Numbered from the stretch's first letter, positions 1 to 10,885 are shown. The stretch: 64,000 bases of DNA from Petaurus breviceps papuanus (GCA_028583685.1 JAMXIF010000022.1:5446026-5510025), one strand, 5' to 3'. Translations and numbers: made by a program. Notes: a model not told the origin generated them from the letters alone.

Positions 1-104
1 AACCAGCTTCCCAAATGCCACATGTTAGACTGGCAGCAAGGAGAGAAGATTGCAAATGCTCTTTATAATCCACCAGGAAGGGCAAATCTGAGCACATTCT
101 AGGG

Positions 105-300
105 CAGGGCTTCTTAAACTAGGGGCTGTGAACTGGTTTGTTTTTTAAAAGATTTCGATAAGTGCATTTCAATAGAATTGATTTCCCTTGTAAATCCATG
201 TATTTTATTTTATGCCTTTAAAAACATTATTCTAAGAAGGAGTCCAAAGCCTTCAGCAGATTGCCAAAGTAGTCTTAACAAGGTTGGGAAATCTTGCTCT
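105..300 (+). mobile_element. hAT-like non-autonomous DNA transposon, copy 1
   Basis: Starts CAGGGCTTCTTAAAC and ends with a decayed inverted match (AAGGTTGGGAAATCTTGCTCT region). The middle, with ATGTATTTTATTTTATGC and AAAACATTATTCT, is shared with copies at 32,351 and 42,711. CAGG..CCTG-type termini suggest the hAT superfamily; the family name is not known to me and no 8-base target duplication is readable. Confidence 0.6.
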
Positions 301-689
301 AAGGACTGGTCCTCATTAGCAGTCCCTTCCTTACAACTGGCATAATATTGATTTCTATTGTGATTATTACATTGTAATAAATTATATTGTAATATATAAC
401 AGTGATAATATGTAGTAATAGTATAAGCTCCTTGAGGATAGAGACTCTCTTTTTTTAATCTTCGAATCTCTATAGTATAGTATAGTATAATAGTATATAA
501 TATAATAGCCTATTAGCTAATATACTATGTTATAATATTATATATAATATGAGTAATATTATATATAATATATTATTATGTATAGTATATTATATAATAT
601 ACTATTTATATAGTACCTTAAGTATCTTGGGCAAGGCAAGGAAGGGTCTCAAGGACTCTGGATCTTGGTGAAATTGGTGCCTTTTAAGG
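301..689. repeat. AT-rich stretch with TATAG low-complexity core
   Basis: About 470-612 is almost pure A/T, built from TATAGTA and TATAATA units, which suggests an eroded AT microsatellite. No gene signal is seen on either side of it. Confidence 0.7.
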
Positions 690-945
690 TAGTTAGGCAT
701 TGTGGATACAGTGTGGGATTTAGAGTCAGGACGACATGAGTTTTAGTTCTCCTTCAGAAGCTCATCAGTTGTGTGACCCTGGGCAAGTCATTTAACCTCT
801 CTGTGGCTCAAATTTCTCATTCATCAAATGGGAACAATAATAGCACCTACCTCAAAGTGCTGTTGTGAGAATAAAATAAACTAATATGTGTAAGGTTTGC
901 AAATATTAAAGTTTGTTTATTGCTTTTATTATTATCATTATTTGT
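690..945 (+). mobile_element. CORE-SINE (MIR-like)
   Basis: Shows the tRNA-derived head, GTGTGACCCTGGGCAAGTCA, the AAATGGGAACAATAATAGC core and the TTGCAAATATTAAAG tail that define the MIR/Mar CORE-SINE group. Near full length and diverged. Confidence 0.85.
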
Positions 946-1059
946 CTACCCTATGCTAGATGATGGCAAAGCTTCCAGAATTTTCCTTGTCTTACTGGTA
1001 ACATAGCTCACCATTTTTTTTATCCCCCCTCTTCCCCTTCACCAGTCACCAGGTTGATT

Positions 1060-1790
1060 CATTCAAGAAGTTTTTAATAAGATGTCTGCTTTTTGCCAGG
1101 CACTGTGTTGGCTGCATTGAGATAAAGAGATAAAAATAAAACAGGCCCTGCCCCCAAGGAGATTATATTCTTTTTTTAATTTTTTGGCAGGGGAGGGGGG
1201 AAAATTGATAGGCAAAAGCAAAATATGAACAAAGTAAACAAAAAGGAATTTCAAAGGGCAGACCACTAGCATGGGGGGGGAGGGGCTTCAGGAAAGACCT
1301 CACATAGCAAATGGCAGTTAGGTTGAACTTTGAAGACCATTTTAAGAAGCATAAATTATATGGTAGAGCATTCTTGCCAGGGGGCAAATGTACAAATATG
1401 GGAAATGGAATGTTATGTATGAGGAACAGCAAATAGACCAGTTTGGTTAGGACAGAAAGTGTGTGAAGAAAAGTAATATGTTAAAAAAAAAAACACACAC
1501 CTGGAAAAAAAAGCTGGAGACTGATTGTGGAGGGCTTTAATGGCCAAAAAGAGATTGTATTTTATCTTAGAAGCAATAGGGAGCTGTTGAAACTTTTTTA
1601 GCAAAGGGGTCATATAGTTGGATTTATATTTTAGAAATATCAATCTGGTTGTAGGATAGATTAAAGAAGATAGAAACTTGAGACAAAAAAGCCTAGTTAG
1701 GAGGCTATTGGAGTGGTCCAAATGAGATATGATGAGGGGCTAAGATAGTAAGATAGTATGATATCTAGATAAGAGGAGAGACAGCGATAG
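1060..1790 (-). mobile_element. L2 LINE, 3' part, antisense
   Basis: From low to high coordinates it follows the L2 3' end in reverse: GCCAGGCACTGTG, GCCCTGCCCCCAAGGAG, then the end of the reverse-transcriptase ORF. The minus strand encodes a recognisable LPIASKIKYNLFLAIKALHNQSP peptide, the known L2 C-terminal region. It is heavily degraded. Confidence 0.85.
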
Positions 1791-1959
1791 ATGGAAAGGG
1801 TTAAAGAGTATGAAAAATAATAATGGGTTTTCTTAAGAGTGTGTGAAATCAGTCAATCAACAACCAGCTGATAATCAAACCAGTGTTCTTTCTGTTATCC
1901 TGCCTTTCTTGTAAGGAGGATTCAGAGGCACCAGTAAATGTGAGGAATGCTATTAGAGA

Positions 1960-2095
1960 TCCTAGGAGGCAACTTGATATACTGCCCTTGGGGTCTGGCA
2001 ACATCAGTTTGAGTCTTGGCTCTCCTACTAACTAACTATTTGAACTTGAGAAAGTCCCTTCACCTTCATTCACATTTCCTGATCTTTTATATCAG
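1960..2095 (+). mobile_element. SINE fragment (MIR-like head)
   Basis: GGCAACTTGATATACTG through TTTGAACTTGAGAAAGTCCCTT matches the head and early core of the local CORE-SINEs, with heavy divergence. Confidence 0.55.
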
Positions 2096-2104
2096 AATGT
2101 ATCC

Positions 2105-2177
2105 TTGTAGGATTTAGGAGTGGAAGGAACTTTAGAAATTATTTCATCTAACCTCATCATATTAAAGAATAGGACAC
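2105..2177 (-). mobile_element. CORE-SINE antisense, left part, split by an LTR
   Basis: GGAACTTTAGAAATTATTTC continuing into TAAAGAATAGGACAC is the reversed MIR motif normally followed by GAGGAAACTGAGGC. The missing half resumes at 3,429 on the far side of the LTR. The last five bases, GACAC, are the left copy of the target-site duplication. Confidence 0.75.
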
Positions 2178-3428
2178 TGTAAAGCCAAGCATGAGCAGCT
2201 TTCCAGAGAATTGCTGCTGTGAACAGCTTTTCAAGATTATGCTTATATAGTTTAGTGAACTATCTATTTATTCAATAACAAATCAGAGCAAAACATTCAC
2301 AGAAAATCAAGGTATAGCATTTACAATGTTCCAACTCAACAATTTATCCCTAAAATGGCCACATAATTTTCACCAAAGTGGTCACATAGTTTTCAACAAA
2401 GTACAATCGTTTAGTAACTCAATTATTCAATCATCCTTAAGGAAGCTTGCCGCCTTAAGGGTCACAAAGTACAAAAGTCAAAGTTCTCCACCCATGAGGT
2501 GCAATTAAGTTACAACTTCAACAGTCACTACTCAGCACCCCCTTAAGGGGTAGTAGTAAATACAAAAGCCATCCACCCCTAGGTGATAAGTAAATTACAA
2601 TTTCATCACTCACTACTCAGTCAATTTCATCAGTAACTACTCAGTACCCATGGAGAGGTCTTTTCATCTTGACTTGGGGCAAGCCTTCAGCTCCCATGGT
2701 TCCTCTTCCATGGTCCCAGCTCCCACCCAAATCTAACCAACTGCCACCTGAGTTCAAAGGCAGACAGCTCCCAGCTTCTTGTCTAGCTCTCTGTGAAGTT
2801 CCTGCTACACATTGGAGCTCAGAGTGTCCAGTCTATCTCAAATCCTTCACAGTCTCTGTTCCTAGGAAGACAAGGCTTAACAAAGCCACAAGAACATTCA
2901 TACACATTAACAAAATCACAACAACATCTGTACAAAGTACCAGCACCACAGTCATGCTTCTTCAGTCTGATGCAGCTCTGGCTGGCCCTTGGAAATCCTC
3001 AGCAGCTCCAGCTGGCCCTTGGAAATCCTCAGCAGCTCCAGCTGGCCCTTGGAAGTCTTCAGCACCATAAGCTCCATTCTCAAAATCAAAATTTCTTTAT
3101 CCAGCCTCCATGTGGCTTGCTCCAAGAAATTCTCTCTCAGTTCTCAATTCTCATTCCTCTTCTCAGTTCTCCTCAATTCTCAGTTCAGTCTTCAGTCCAG
3201 CTGCAGCTGCCCTGCCTTCATGATGCTTACCCTAGGAAATTCTGTCTGTCCAACTTATGCTCTTCCTTATATATGATATAGTTCCTCCCTGTTCAGCCCC
3301 TTCCTGTTAAGTCAGCAACAGAGGATCATACCTTCTGTTTCTTTAACAGAAGCTTAATTTGAAACTAGGTGCTAAGTACCTGTCAGCTTTCTGATACAAA
3401 GGGATCTTCAAATTTCATTACCATTACA
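2178..3428 (-). mobile_element. Solo LTR of an endogenous retrovirus (fossil), about 1.25 kb
   Basis: Plus-strand sequence begins TGTAAAGCC and ends CCATTACA, giving TG..CA termini. It is flanked on both sides by GACAC (2,173-2,177 and 3,429-3,433). The element reads on the minus strand, starting TGTAATGG, with a TATATAAGG box near 3,262-3,275. It holds a 30-base unit repeated three times (2,970-3,065) and an imperfect internal duplication (about 2,485-2,650). No internal retroviral gene is seen, so it is a solo LTR. It is younger than the SINE it splits. Family not assigned. Confidence 0.75.
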
Positions 3429-3550
3429 GACACTGAAGCTTAGAGAGGTTAAGAGACAACATAAGATCACAGTTCGTAAGGCAAGGGTGAGTGGATTTGA
3501 ATCCAGCTCCTCAAACTTCAAATCCAGTGCTTTTCCCACATTGCCTCTCT
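3429..3550 (-). mobile_element. CORE-SINE antisense, right part
   Basis: Begins with the right GACAC copy and continues TGAAGCTTAGAGAGGTTAAG, then GGATTTGAATCCAGCTCC and CCACATTGCCTCT. This is the other half of the SINE interrupted at 2,177. Confidence 0.8.
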
Positions 3551-3699
3551 GGGTCTCATTTGTCAAATGACTCTAGATTAGGTAATCTCTAAAGTCTCCT
3601 CCGGATCTGATATCCTGTGATCCCATAAGGAGCCAGTGGTCCTCTCCTCCCTGTCCCCTCCCTGTCCATGGTTTTACAGGGCATTTCAGTTATAGGATA

Positions 3700-3945
3700 A
3701 AGTAGTGTGCCAGTGGGCACAGTAGACTGGGAATTAGGAAGACATCTTCCTGAGTTCAAATCTGGTCTCAGACACTTACTAGCTGTGACACTGGGCAAGT
3801 CAATTAGCCCTGTTTGCCTCAGTTTCCTCATATGTAAAGTGAGCTGGAGAAGGAAATGGCAAATCACTCTAGTATCTTTGCCAAAAAAACCCAAATGGGG
3901 CCTTAAAGAGTCAGACATGACTGAGACAACAAAATAGTATGACAA
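3700..3945 (+). mobile_element. Mar1-like SINE with RTE/BovB-type tail
   Basis: A tRNA-type head (GACATCTTCCTGAGTTCAAA) is followed by GAGCTGGAGAAGGAAATGGC and AAAGAGTCAGACATGACTGA. That tail also ends RTE/BovB LINEs, so the copy was probably mobilised by an RTE element. Confidence 0.85.
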
Positions 3946-4029
3946 TGGTTAGTTGTTGGGGGTGGGGAGAGATTCAGAGCTCACTGTACATAAAAAGATT
4001 TGAAAATTGAGCTAATAAACTTAGAGATC

Positions 4030-4250
4030 ATTTAGTCCAGTACCCTCAGATTACAAATAAGAAAACTGTAGCTCAGTGATGTATCAAAGGTCTCATAGCA
4101 AGTTAGTAGCAGAGTAACAGGATTTGAACCCAGGGGAATTCAATCAATAGGCTTAAATGGCTAATAGTAACCAAGCCAAGGTTGCAATCCAGGACCTCTG
4201 ACTCCTGTTCAGGTTTTTTTCCCCCACTATGCCAAGCAGTGTCCCAGCAC
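4030..4250 (-). mobile_element. CORE-SINE antisense
   Basis: TCATTTAGTCCAGTACCCTC, AACTGTAGCTCAGTGATG and GGATTTGAACCCAGG are reversed MIR motifs. About 50 extra bases (4,140-4,190) interrupt it. Confidence 0.7.
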
Positions 4251-4639
4251 TCCTTGAGGAGAGAAACTGAATCCTCCAAGGTAGGAGGCTGGTATTGGTC
4301 TCAGGATAGCAGAACCCATAAAGGTCATTCTTTTATTTGTTCAAATGGAGCAAAATAAACTGTGGTTCCCAGGCCTAACTTGGTACACTTTTGATCTGGT
4401 CAGTGTGATTCCTCTCAGAGAACAGACTACACATTCAAGAGGAAAGGATGTTTGTGTATGAAAGTTGTCAGCTGAGCTAGGCTTGGGATAGTTGAGGAGT
4501 GTCCTGAGACAAAGCAGGGTTATGGCCGTCATTTATTGCTTTAATTTTGCTCCACCATGAATGGGTTCTCTCCTACACATTGCTTCTCACATCCTCCCCT
4601 TCCTTTTCCCAAAGGTCAAAACAGTATTTTGTGGAGGGG

Positions 4640-4694
4640 GCAGCCTAGCCCAGTGGATAGAGTGCTAGATTTTCATTCAAAAAGACCTGGGTTT
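4640..4694 (+). mobile_element. SINE head, split by a 0.7 kb insertion
   Basis: GGGGCAGCCTAGCCCAGTGG to AAGACCTGGGTTTG is the 5' end of a SINE that stops abruptly and resumes at 5,419. Confidence 0.8.
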
Positions 4695-5418
4695 GACAGA
4701 AGTAGAAGGAATTAATGCAGCTGAATTCCCATTCACAATTCCTCCAAAGAGATCTATAAAATGTACCAAATCCTGATGGAGAAATCCGAAAAAAGACACA
4801 ATGATTCTTTTGTTCAGCCCAGGTAGACATAGAGAGATGGACAGAGAGGGCTGGGGACATGGTTGGGGCAGGAGCAAGCCCAGTTTGGAGCAGTCTAGCA
4901 CCCTAGGAAAAGACTACACACAAGCATAAAAGGAGGCCCCAAACCCATACTCAGGCACCCTCAGACCCACACAGGAACAGTGCAACAGGGACAGGTTCTA
5001 ACTGGTAGCTTTGTTGCCAACTACCTAATCCTGGGCAGAGTGAGAAGGACCTGTGAGCCAGGCATTGATGGGGTTGCCTTTCCCAGGTAGAGAGGCTCTG
5101 GGCTGTGTACCAAGACAGAAGGAAGTTCAGAAGCCAACAGAGACTCACTTCCAGCTAGCCTAGCCTGTAAAGAAATAACCAAAGCAGAAAAACCCAGACC
5201 AAAGGAGAACCTACAATTCTGAGACTTTGAACTTTCTAGCTGCTGATATGGGCTCTTGCACAGACTCAAACCTAGGTTAGGAACTTGTAGAGTTCATAGG
5301 GTGGGGTAGCAATCAGGCTTTGCCCTGGATCAAACCCCTTTGGGATCACTAGAAACTTGCAAGTCCCTAAATTGTTCCTGAGTTTCTGGTATAACATAAT
5401 ACTCAATACACCAAGAAA
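4695..5418. mobile_element. Inserted retroelement segment, possibly LINE-1 5' region
   Basis: A 0.72 kb block sits inside a SINE. It is bordered by AAGACCTGGGTTT on the left and AAGACCTGAATTT on the right, a diverged target-site duplication. It has no coding similarity I recognise. The GC-moderate texture resembles marsupial LINE-1 5' UTR, but no poly-A tail was found, so the class is tentative. Confidence 0.45.
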
Positions 5419-5640
5419 GAAGACCTGAATTTAAACCCTATATGCTATACTTAATCTCTTAATCACTTAATCTCTTTGAGTTCCATTTTCCTTATCTATA
5501 AAATGAGCATGGTAATATCCATAGTTCCTACCTGACTAGGGTTGCTGTCAGGTTCAAACTCAGTAAGGTATGTAAAGTGCTTTGTAAACTTTAAAGAGCT
5601 ATATAAATATTAGCATTTACTATGGTCAGAGTTGGGGACA
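5419..5640 (+). mobile_element. SINE 3' part (resumes after the insertion)
   Basis: Continues the SINE begun at 4,640: ACCTGAATTTAAACC, CTTAATCTCTTTGAG, AAAATGAGCATGGTAATA, GGGTTGCTGTCAGG and the GCTATATAAATATTAGCATT tail. Confidence 0.8.
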
Positions 5641-5689
5641 AGGGAAGAGAAAGCTAAGTAAGGTCATCAAGGATTAGTTGAAGAGAACT

Positions 5690-6560
5690 CTAGGAGTGCC
5701 TCTGATCTAGTGGTGTGCTAGTAAATGTTTAACAACTGACCCTCCATAAAAAAAATGCACACGCCACACTCTTAAGTTTAATCAGTATTTTTTTTTATTC
5801 TGAACTTAAGAAATAAAACAGGAAAAAATGATTATGTATGAAACTGCAAATCTATTATATATAACTTGCTATTCCTTTTAAATATATAGTAATTATGTCA
5901 CTTTCTTTTTTCTTTTTTTCTTCCTTCTCCCCTCTCCTTCCCCCCCCCCACCAACTTGCTCTAGAGATGGCTACCATTAGACATTTACATATATATGTAT
6001 ATATATAAAACCATTCTATACTTACTTTTATATATCAGTTCTTTCTCTGTATATAGATAGCATTTTCCTTCATAGGTCCTTTGTAGTTGATTTGGGTATT
6101 TATAATAGTCAAAATGACTTAGTCACTCAAAGTTATTCTTAAAACAATATTGCTGTTACTATACATGACATTCCCTTGGTTCTGCTCATTTCACTCTTCA
6201 TTATTTTTTGTTTTTGTTTTTGCTTTTTTTGGGGGGAGGAGGGCAGGGCAATTGGGGTTAAGTGATTTGCCCAAGGTCACATGGCTAGTAAGTGTTAAGT
6301 GTCTGAGGCCGGATTTAAACTCAGGTCCTCCTGACTCCAGGACTGGTGTTCTATTCACTGTGCCACCTAGCTGCCTCCACTCTTCATTATTTCATGCAAA
6401 TCTATCCATGTTTTTCTAAGATCATCAAGCTCATCATTTTTTATAGCACAGTAATATTCTATCACAATCATATACCACAACCTGTTCAGTCATTCCCCAA
6501 TTGACAGGTATCTCTGCATTTTCCAGTTTTTTGCCACCACAAGGAGAGCTGCTATAAATT
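5690..6560 (-). mobile_element. LINE-1 3' end, antisense, with a SINE inside
   Basis: Reversed marsupial LINE-1 3' UTR landmarks are present: TAGTTGATTTGGGTATTTATAA, TTGGTTCTGCTCATTTCA, CACAACCTGTTCAGTCATTC, CCCCAATTGACAGG and TTTGCCACCACAAGGAGAG. The run is interrupted by the SINE at 6,207-6,377. TA-rich tracts lie at 5,985-6,010. Confidence 0.75.
6192..6392 (-). mobile_element. Short A-tailed tRNA SINE inside LINE-1, with 15-base TSD
   Basis: Antisense body runs from the T-rich tail to GCCACCTAGCTGCC. The flanks CACTCTTCATTATTT (6,192-6,206 and 6,378-6,392) are identical, giving a perfect 15-base target-site duplication and a relatively young insertion. This is the type copy for the window's main SINE family. 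Confidence 0.95.
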
Positions 6561-6574
6561 TTTTAATTTTTATA

Positions 6575-6725
6575 AATTATTAACATTTTCTCCATCACTT
6601 TAAGTCTAAAAATCAACAAAATAATAAATCAAGCCCTAATTTGTACTGTTTGATGATTTTCAGGGTATAATTGATCACAATGAAAATTCCCAGCACATCC
6701 TCACACCTCTAAGTCTAAGCTCTCT
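6575..6725. repeat. Unassigned dispersed repeat, copy 1
   Basis: TTAACATTTTCTCCATCACT followed by AATCAACAAAATAATAAATC, TTTGATGATTTTCAGG and ATTCCCAGCACAT aligns by eye along about 130 bases with 22,935-23,100. Class unknown; it resembles neither the SINEs nor the LINEs here. Confidence 0.5.
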
Positions 6726-6779
6726 CCCTCCAACCCCCTCCCCCACTTTGTGGGGCTCAGCATTGAGATAACATATTTA

Positions 6780-6850
6780 AAACACTAAAGCTAAACTTAA
6801 GGCTCTATATAAATGCTAGCTATCGTTGTTGTGGTTGTTGTGCAGCCTCT
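6780..6850 (+). mobile_element. SINE tail fragment
   Basis: GGCTCTATATAAATGCTAGC followed by GTTGTTGT is the CORE-SINE 3' tail. Confidence 0.6.
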
Positions 6851-7189
6851 GAGCCCAGGACCCCTGAGGCAGTTATGAAGTTAATGCAATGACTTTGTGA
6901 ATAAGCAAACATATCTTCTGCAGATGGAATCAATATTATGCTTCCCACGTATATGTATTACTATTTTTAAATGTATGTGTGTGCATTTGTGATGCTTGTG
7001 ATTAAAAAAACAGATTCTTTTAAAAGCATTGCTGAATCACAGTTGCTTTTTGTCAGCATGCATTTTCTTAATCAATGGATACTAATAATACTACCGCTGT
7101 CATGGGGAGGGTCTTTAAAATATTTGAAACTAAAAGGAGGATTATTTTACTAAAAAAAAAAAATAGGGAACTGTTGGTGTGGATATAAA

Positions 7190-7420
7190 GCATTGTATGG
7201 TATAATAGAAAGAGCACTGGACTAGGAGTCAAAATACCTGGGTTAAAATCTCAGGTCTGCCATTCATTAGGTGTGTGATCCTGGGTATGATCCCTGAGCC
7301 TCATCTTCCACATCTGTAAAATGGGGATAATATTAGCATTACTTACTCACAGGGTTGTTATAAGGCAAGTGTGTTGTAACACATTACATAAATGTGAGCT
7401 ATTGTTGCTGTGGGCACAGA
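7190..7420 (+). mobile_element. CORE-SINE (MIR-like), near full length
   Basis: AGAGCACTGGACTAGGAGTC, TGTGTGATCCTGGG, CATCTGTAAAATGGGGATAA and CACAGGGTTGTTATAAGG follow the MIR consensus in order. Confidence 0.85.
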
Positions 7421-7589
7421 TACTGCCCAAGAACATCAAAGGTTAGTGAAGGGAACTTTAAAAAGAAAGAGGTCCTTCTGGCTGTAGAGGTAATTTGGAG
7501 ACTTTGAGGAGTGGTGGTCTACTCAGCAGGTTGGAAAAACCTTTTCAACATTTAGCTTGGGAGAAAGAGATGTGCCTAAAGAGGCAAAA

Positions 7590-7690
7590 TCCTTCTCTTT
7601 GGGCCTCAGTTTCCTCATCTGTAAGTTTAGGGGAACAGACTGTATGGACTCTGAGGTTTCTTCCAGCTCTGTCATTTCATAACACTTCAC
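7590..7690 (+). mobile_element. SINE 3' fragment
   Basis: GGCCTCAGTTTCCTCATCTG and TTTCTTCCAGCTCTGTCATT are a core-plus-tail pair of the kind that also seeds the tandem array near 29 kb. Confidence 0.65.
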
Positions 7691-7747
7691 TGGACAAAGT
7701 CATTTATGCTCTTCATAGGGACAAGGTAAGTGGTACTAAGTTCTGAT

Positions 7748-8310
7748 GGGGAGAGGAAGAGCTAAGATGGTGAAGCAGAGACAGGAAATCACCTGAACTC
7801 TCCCCAGTTCCCTTCTAAACAATTTTAAAATAACACCTCAAATTAAATTCTGAAATAGCAGAGCCAACAAAAGGTTGGGGTAAAACAACGATCTAGACCA
7901 AGGCAACTTAGGAGTTTGGCAGGAAAGGTCTAACAAACTGGCGTGGTGGTCTGGCACGGAGCGCAGTGCAGGTTACGTGGCCATGCCAATAGCAGGCCCT
8001 GGGGACAGCAGCATCAGTGGCAACAGCAGTTTTGGGGACTCTCACTCAGTACATGGTAAGGGGGTCAGACAACTGGTCAGAAAGAGATCACAGGGGACCC
8101 TTTGCTGGTGCTGGACCCTATTGCATTGCCCATACACAGTTCTGGGTTGCAGTTCCTTGTGGTAACAGGAGAGTAGGAGCCTGGTCACAGTTTCAAAGGG
8201 GAAAAGAGAGCTTGTGGTTACTGGCAAGGTAGTAGGGGCCATGATCTCAGTTCCAAGGCAGAAAGGAGCACTAGCACTTGTGGCTGCAGGAGAGCAAGAG
8301 ACCTACATCC
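7748..8310 (+). mobile_element. LINE-1 5' UTR, truncated copy
   Basis: Begins GGAGAGGAAGAGCTAAGATGG and continues AAACAATTTTAAAATAAC, GGCAGGAAAGGTCTAAC and GCACTAGCACTTGTGGCTGC, a pattern I recall from marsupial LINE-1 5' UTRs. It is more CpG- and GC-rich than its flanks and contains no ORF1. Confidence 0.65.
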
Positions 8311-8369
8311 TTCCAGTCGCCTAAGTTTGTAACCTCACAGTCATCTTCAACTCTTGCATCCTGCAATGG

Positions 8370-8480
8370 GCAATTACTAGCTATCCGACTTTGATCACCC
8401 TGTCTCAGATTCAGTTTCTTTATCTGAAAAATGAGGACAATAAAAGTAAGAATAACAGCAACCACAATAATAATATTTTA
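8370..8480 (+). mobile_element. SINE fragment
   Basis: TTACTAGCTATCCGACTTTG, CAGTTTCTTTATCTG and AATGAGGACAATAAAAG are diverged CORE-SINE landmarks. Confidence 0.55.
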
Positions 8481-8529
8481 GAGTTTGCAATAAAGTTTGT
8501 CCCTCACATATAATATTCCATTTTAGGTT

Positions 8530-8745
8530 TCCATGTTTTGGCACAGGCTGGAGATGCATGGAGTACCTGAACACCCCCTCCTCACTTCTGCATCTTGGAA
8601 TTCCTACTTTTCTTCAAAATTCATTTCAACTGTCATCTCCTACATGAAACCTCTCCTGCCCCTCTTTCCTAAGTACTAGTTCCAATCTCCCCAAATTACA
8701 TTGTAGAGGGAAGAGAACGTGAGAAGAAGGGAATAAACATTTGTT
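8530..8745 (+). mobile_element. L2 3' fragment, sense
   Basis: CAAAATTCATTTCAACTGTC followed by CATGAAACCTCTCCTGCCC is the end of the L2 ORF and the start of its 3' UTR. A matching L2 end (TAGTAGGTACTTAATAAATG) appears at 9,000-9,040. Confidence 0.6.
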
Positions 8746-8865
8746 AAATGTCCACATTATAACAGTACTGTACTAAATTATTTGCAAATTTATTTCATTT
8801 GATAATTTTAATTAATTTGTATATATCTTATAGATATAAATGTGTGTATGAATGGAGAGGAGAGG

Positions 8866-8871
8866 AAAGGG

Positions 8872-8920
<49 letters not shown>
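8866..8920 (+). repeat. (GA)n microsatellite
   Basis: A nearly uninterrupted GA run of about 50 bases after a GGAGAGGAGAGGAAAGG lead-in. Confidence 0.95.
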
Positions 8921-8922
<2 letters not shown>

Positions 8923-9839
8923 GCTGCTTTCCACAACAAAATGAAAATTTCTCCAGATAAAGGACTATTTCTTTTCTGTCTTTTTGTCCTTTTTACATAT
9001 AGTAGGTACTTAATAAATGTTTGCTGAATTGAATCCTACATGGCCTTTTGTCCCTAAGACTAGCTCTTTTTGGACTGTACATCCTCCTATTTCAGAGGTA
9101 GCAGTAAAATAAAGGGGAAGGTCATAAAAATAGAGAATGAATTGATCTCAGAAACCAGAAATTCACGTGGGTTTTGAAATCAAAAAAGTTAAGAAGACTG
9201 GTGTCTCAAGTTGGACTTAAGAGATCAATGAAATCTCATAAAAGGCCAAAGTCAAAGTTCCCTGACTTGATTCTGAAAAAAAGTTGAATGCCAGAGTAAG
9301 ATGATATAGACCAGTGAGGTCTAAGACCCTACCCTACTCCATACATTACAGAATTGTTATTAGGATCAAATGAGATAATTTATATAGAGTGCATTGTTAT
9401 ATAAAAGCCATGAAGATTGGAAGAGAAAGTTCTTGCCACTGAAGTCCTTGGAGCTCTCATATGGTTTAAAATCAGAAACTGAGATGATTTTTATCAGTGG
9501 AAATGACATTGAAGAAGCATTAATATCTGATTTACTTTTTATCTGATGCTGAATATCTTCTTCCTGCTCTCTAAGCTCTTCTGGAAAGGGGAGTGGCATC
9601 TTCCACTCAATGATGAACATACACCCGATAATATCTCACACAGATTCTTAACCCCTATGGGAGGCCAACACTCAAACCCCATTTCCCATCCCTACCCATT
9701 ATTTCTATCCCTCTTAACCCTTCCACCCCAAAGTCCCATACCCCTTGCACTGTACCATCTAGAATGTCTGTTCTAATAGACAAGAAAGTTTTTCTTCATC
9801 TTAAATATTTTCTTTTCCCATTGCTTCCATCTTCTAGCT

Positions 9840-10380
9840 ATCATTACGACCCGGATACCCCCAATGACACAGTCATCCTGGCCACTCTTTCCAGTACTGG
9901 CCGTACCTTCATTCATTCTCCTTGGATCACTGGTTAAGATTGGAAAACTCTTTGCTTCCCATTGCCACTTCCAGGTTCTCCCTCTACTCCATCTCTTAAT
10001 CCTCTTTTGAGGTCCCTATAATCCATGTGTTCTACCTAATCAGAATCCTAGTGGGTGTTGTCTACAGAACTCCAGGTCTCACATCCTTTCCTTCCTCAAT
10101 GAATTCAGTACCGGACAGTTCCTTCTCTTCTTGTCACCTCTTGACATCATACGAGGGAACTTCAATGTGCATTCTGACTTGACCTCAGATCCCTAGTTGT
10201 TCAGGTCCTCAGCCTATTTATTTCCTATAACTTACTTCTCACCTCAGCCATCCCCAAAGATGGTCACACTCTTGATCTTGCTATCACCCACAACTGTGAC
10301 ACCTCCACCTTCAAGCATTCTAAAAGCTCCTTATCTGACCACAATCTATTGACTTTCTATCTTTACACTTACTACCTATA
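9840..10380 (+). mobile_element. L2 LINE endonuclease region, sense
   Basis: Plus-strand readings contain VVYRTPGL, then RGNFNVHSD (degraded GDFN motif, Asp changed to Asn), GHTLDLAITHN and SDHNLLTF. This is the order expected for an apurinic-type endonuclease domain of an L2/CR1 LINE. Frames change between the pieces, so it is dead. Confidence 0.7.
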
Positions 10381-10389
10381 AGAATTTAA

Positions 10390-10500
10390 ATTAGTTCTGA
10401 TCCTCAGTCTCTTCATCAGTTAAATGGGGAGTAAACACTACCTTACCTGACTCACAGAGTTGATGTTAGGAACTTTATAGACCTCAAAACAGTACACAAA
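10390..10500 (+). mobile_element. SINE 3' fragment
   Basis: CCTCAGTCTCTTCATCAG, TAAATGGGGAGTAAAC and CTCACAGAGTTGATG match the CORE-SINE 3' half. Confidence 0.6.
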
Positions 10501-10628
10501 AGTGGATTGTACATAGAAGTATCATTAGTCATTTCGGTATTTGGGGTAAACGGCATGAAATGCATCAACAAAACAACTTTGTAATTCCTGATATAAACAT
10601 ACAAGAAATATTTAGTTAAATTCATTTT

Positions 10629-10885
10629 AGGGGCAACTAGGGGGTGTAGTGGACAAAGTGCTGGGCCTAGAGTTAGAAGAACTGAGTTCAAATACAGCCC
10701 TAGATACTTACTGGCTGTGTGACACTGAACAAGACATTTAATCTCTGCCTCAATTTCCTCAATTGTAAAATGAGGCTAACAACACTACATATCTTGCAGT
10801 GTTTTTTGTGGGAATCAAATGAGATAATATTTTGAAAGTGCATAGAACAGGGTCTGGCACATCGCTGGCACTTAACCCTTACCCA
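10629..10885 (+). mobile_element. CORE-SINE, near full length
   Basis: GGGGCAACTAGGGGGTGTAG head, GTGTGACACTGAACAAGACA, TTCCTCAATTGTAAAATGAG and AATCAAATGAGATAATATTT core, ending GGGTCTGGCACATCG. All parts are in order. Confidence 0.85.

Noticed and set aside
2669-3281. Overlapping plus-strand open frames of 133 and 162 codons with a repeated GPWKSSAAPA-like peptide
   Set aside because: They lie inside a solo LTR and the peptide repeat is only the translation of its 30-base tandem units.
6205-6380. tRNA gene-like A and B box motifs in many SINE heads
   Set aside because: They belong to tRNA-derived SINEs. None folds as an intact tRNA or has the expected length and terminator.
8842-9027. Arg/Glu-rich open frame of 61 codons
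   Set aside because: Translation of a GA microsatellite.
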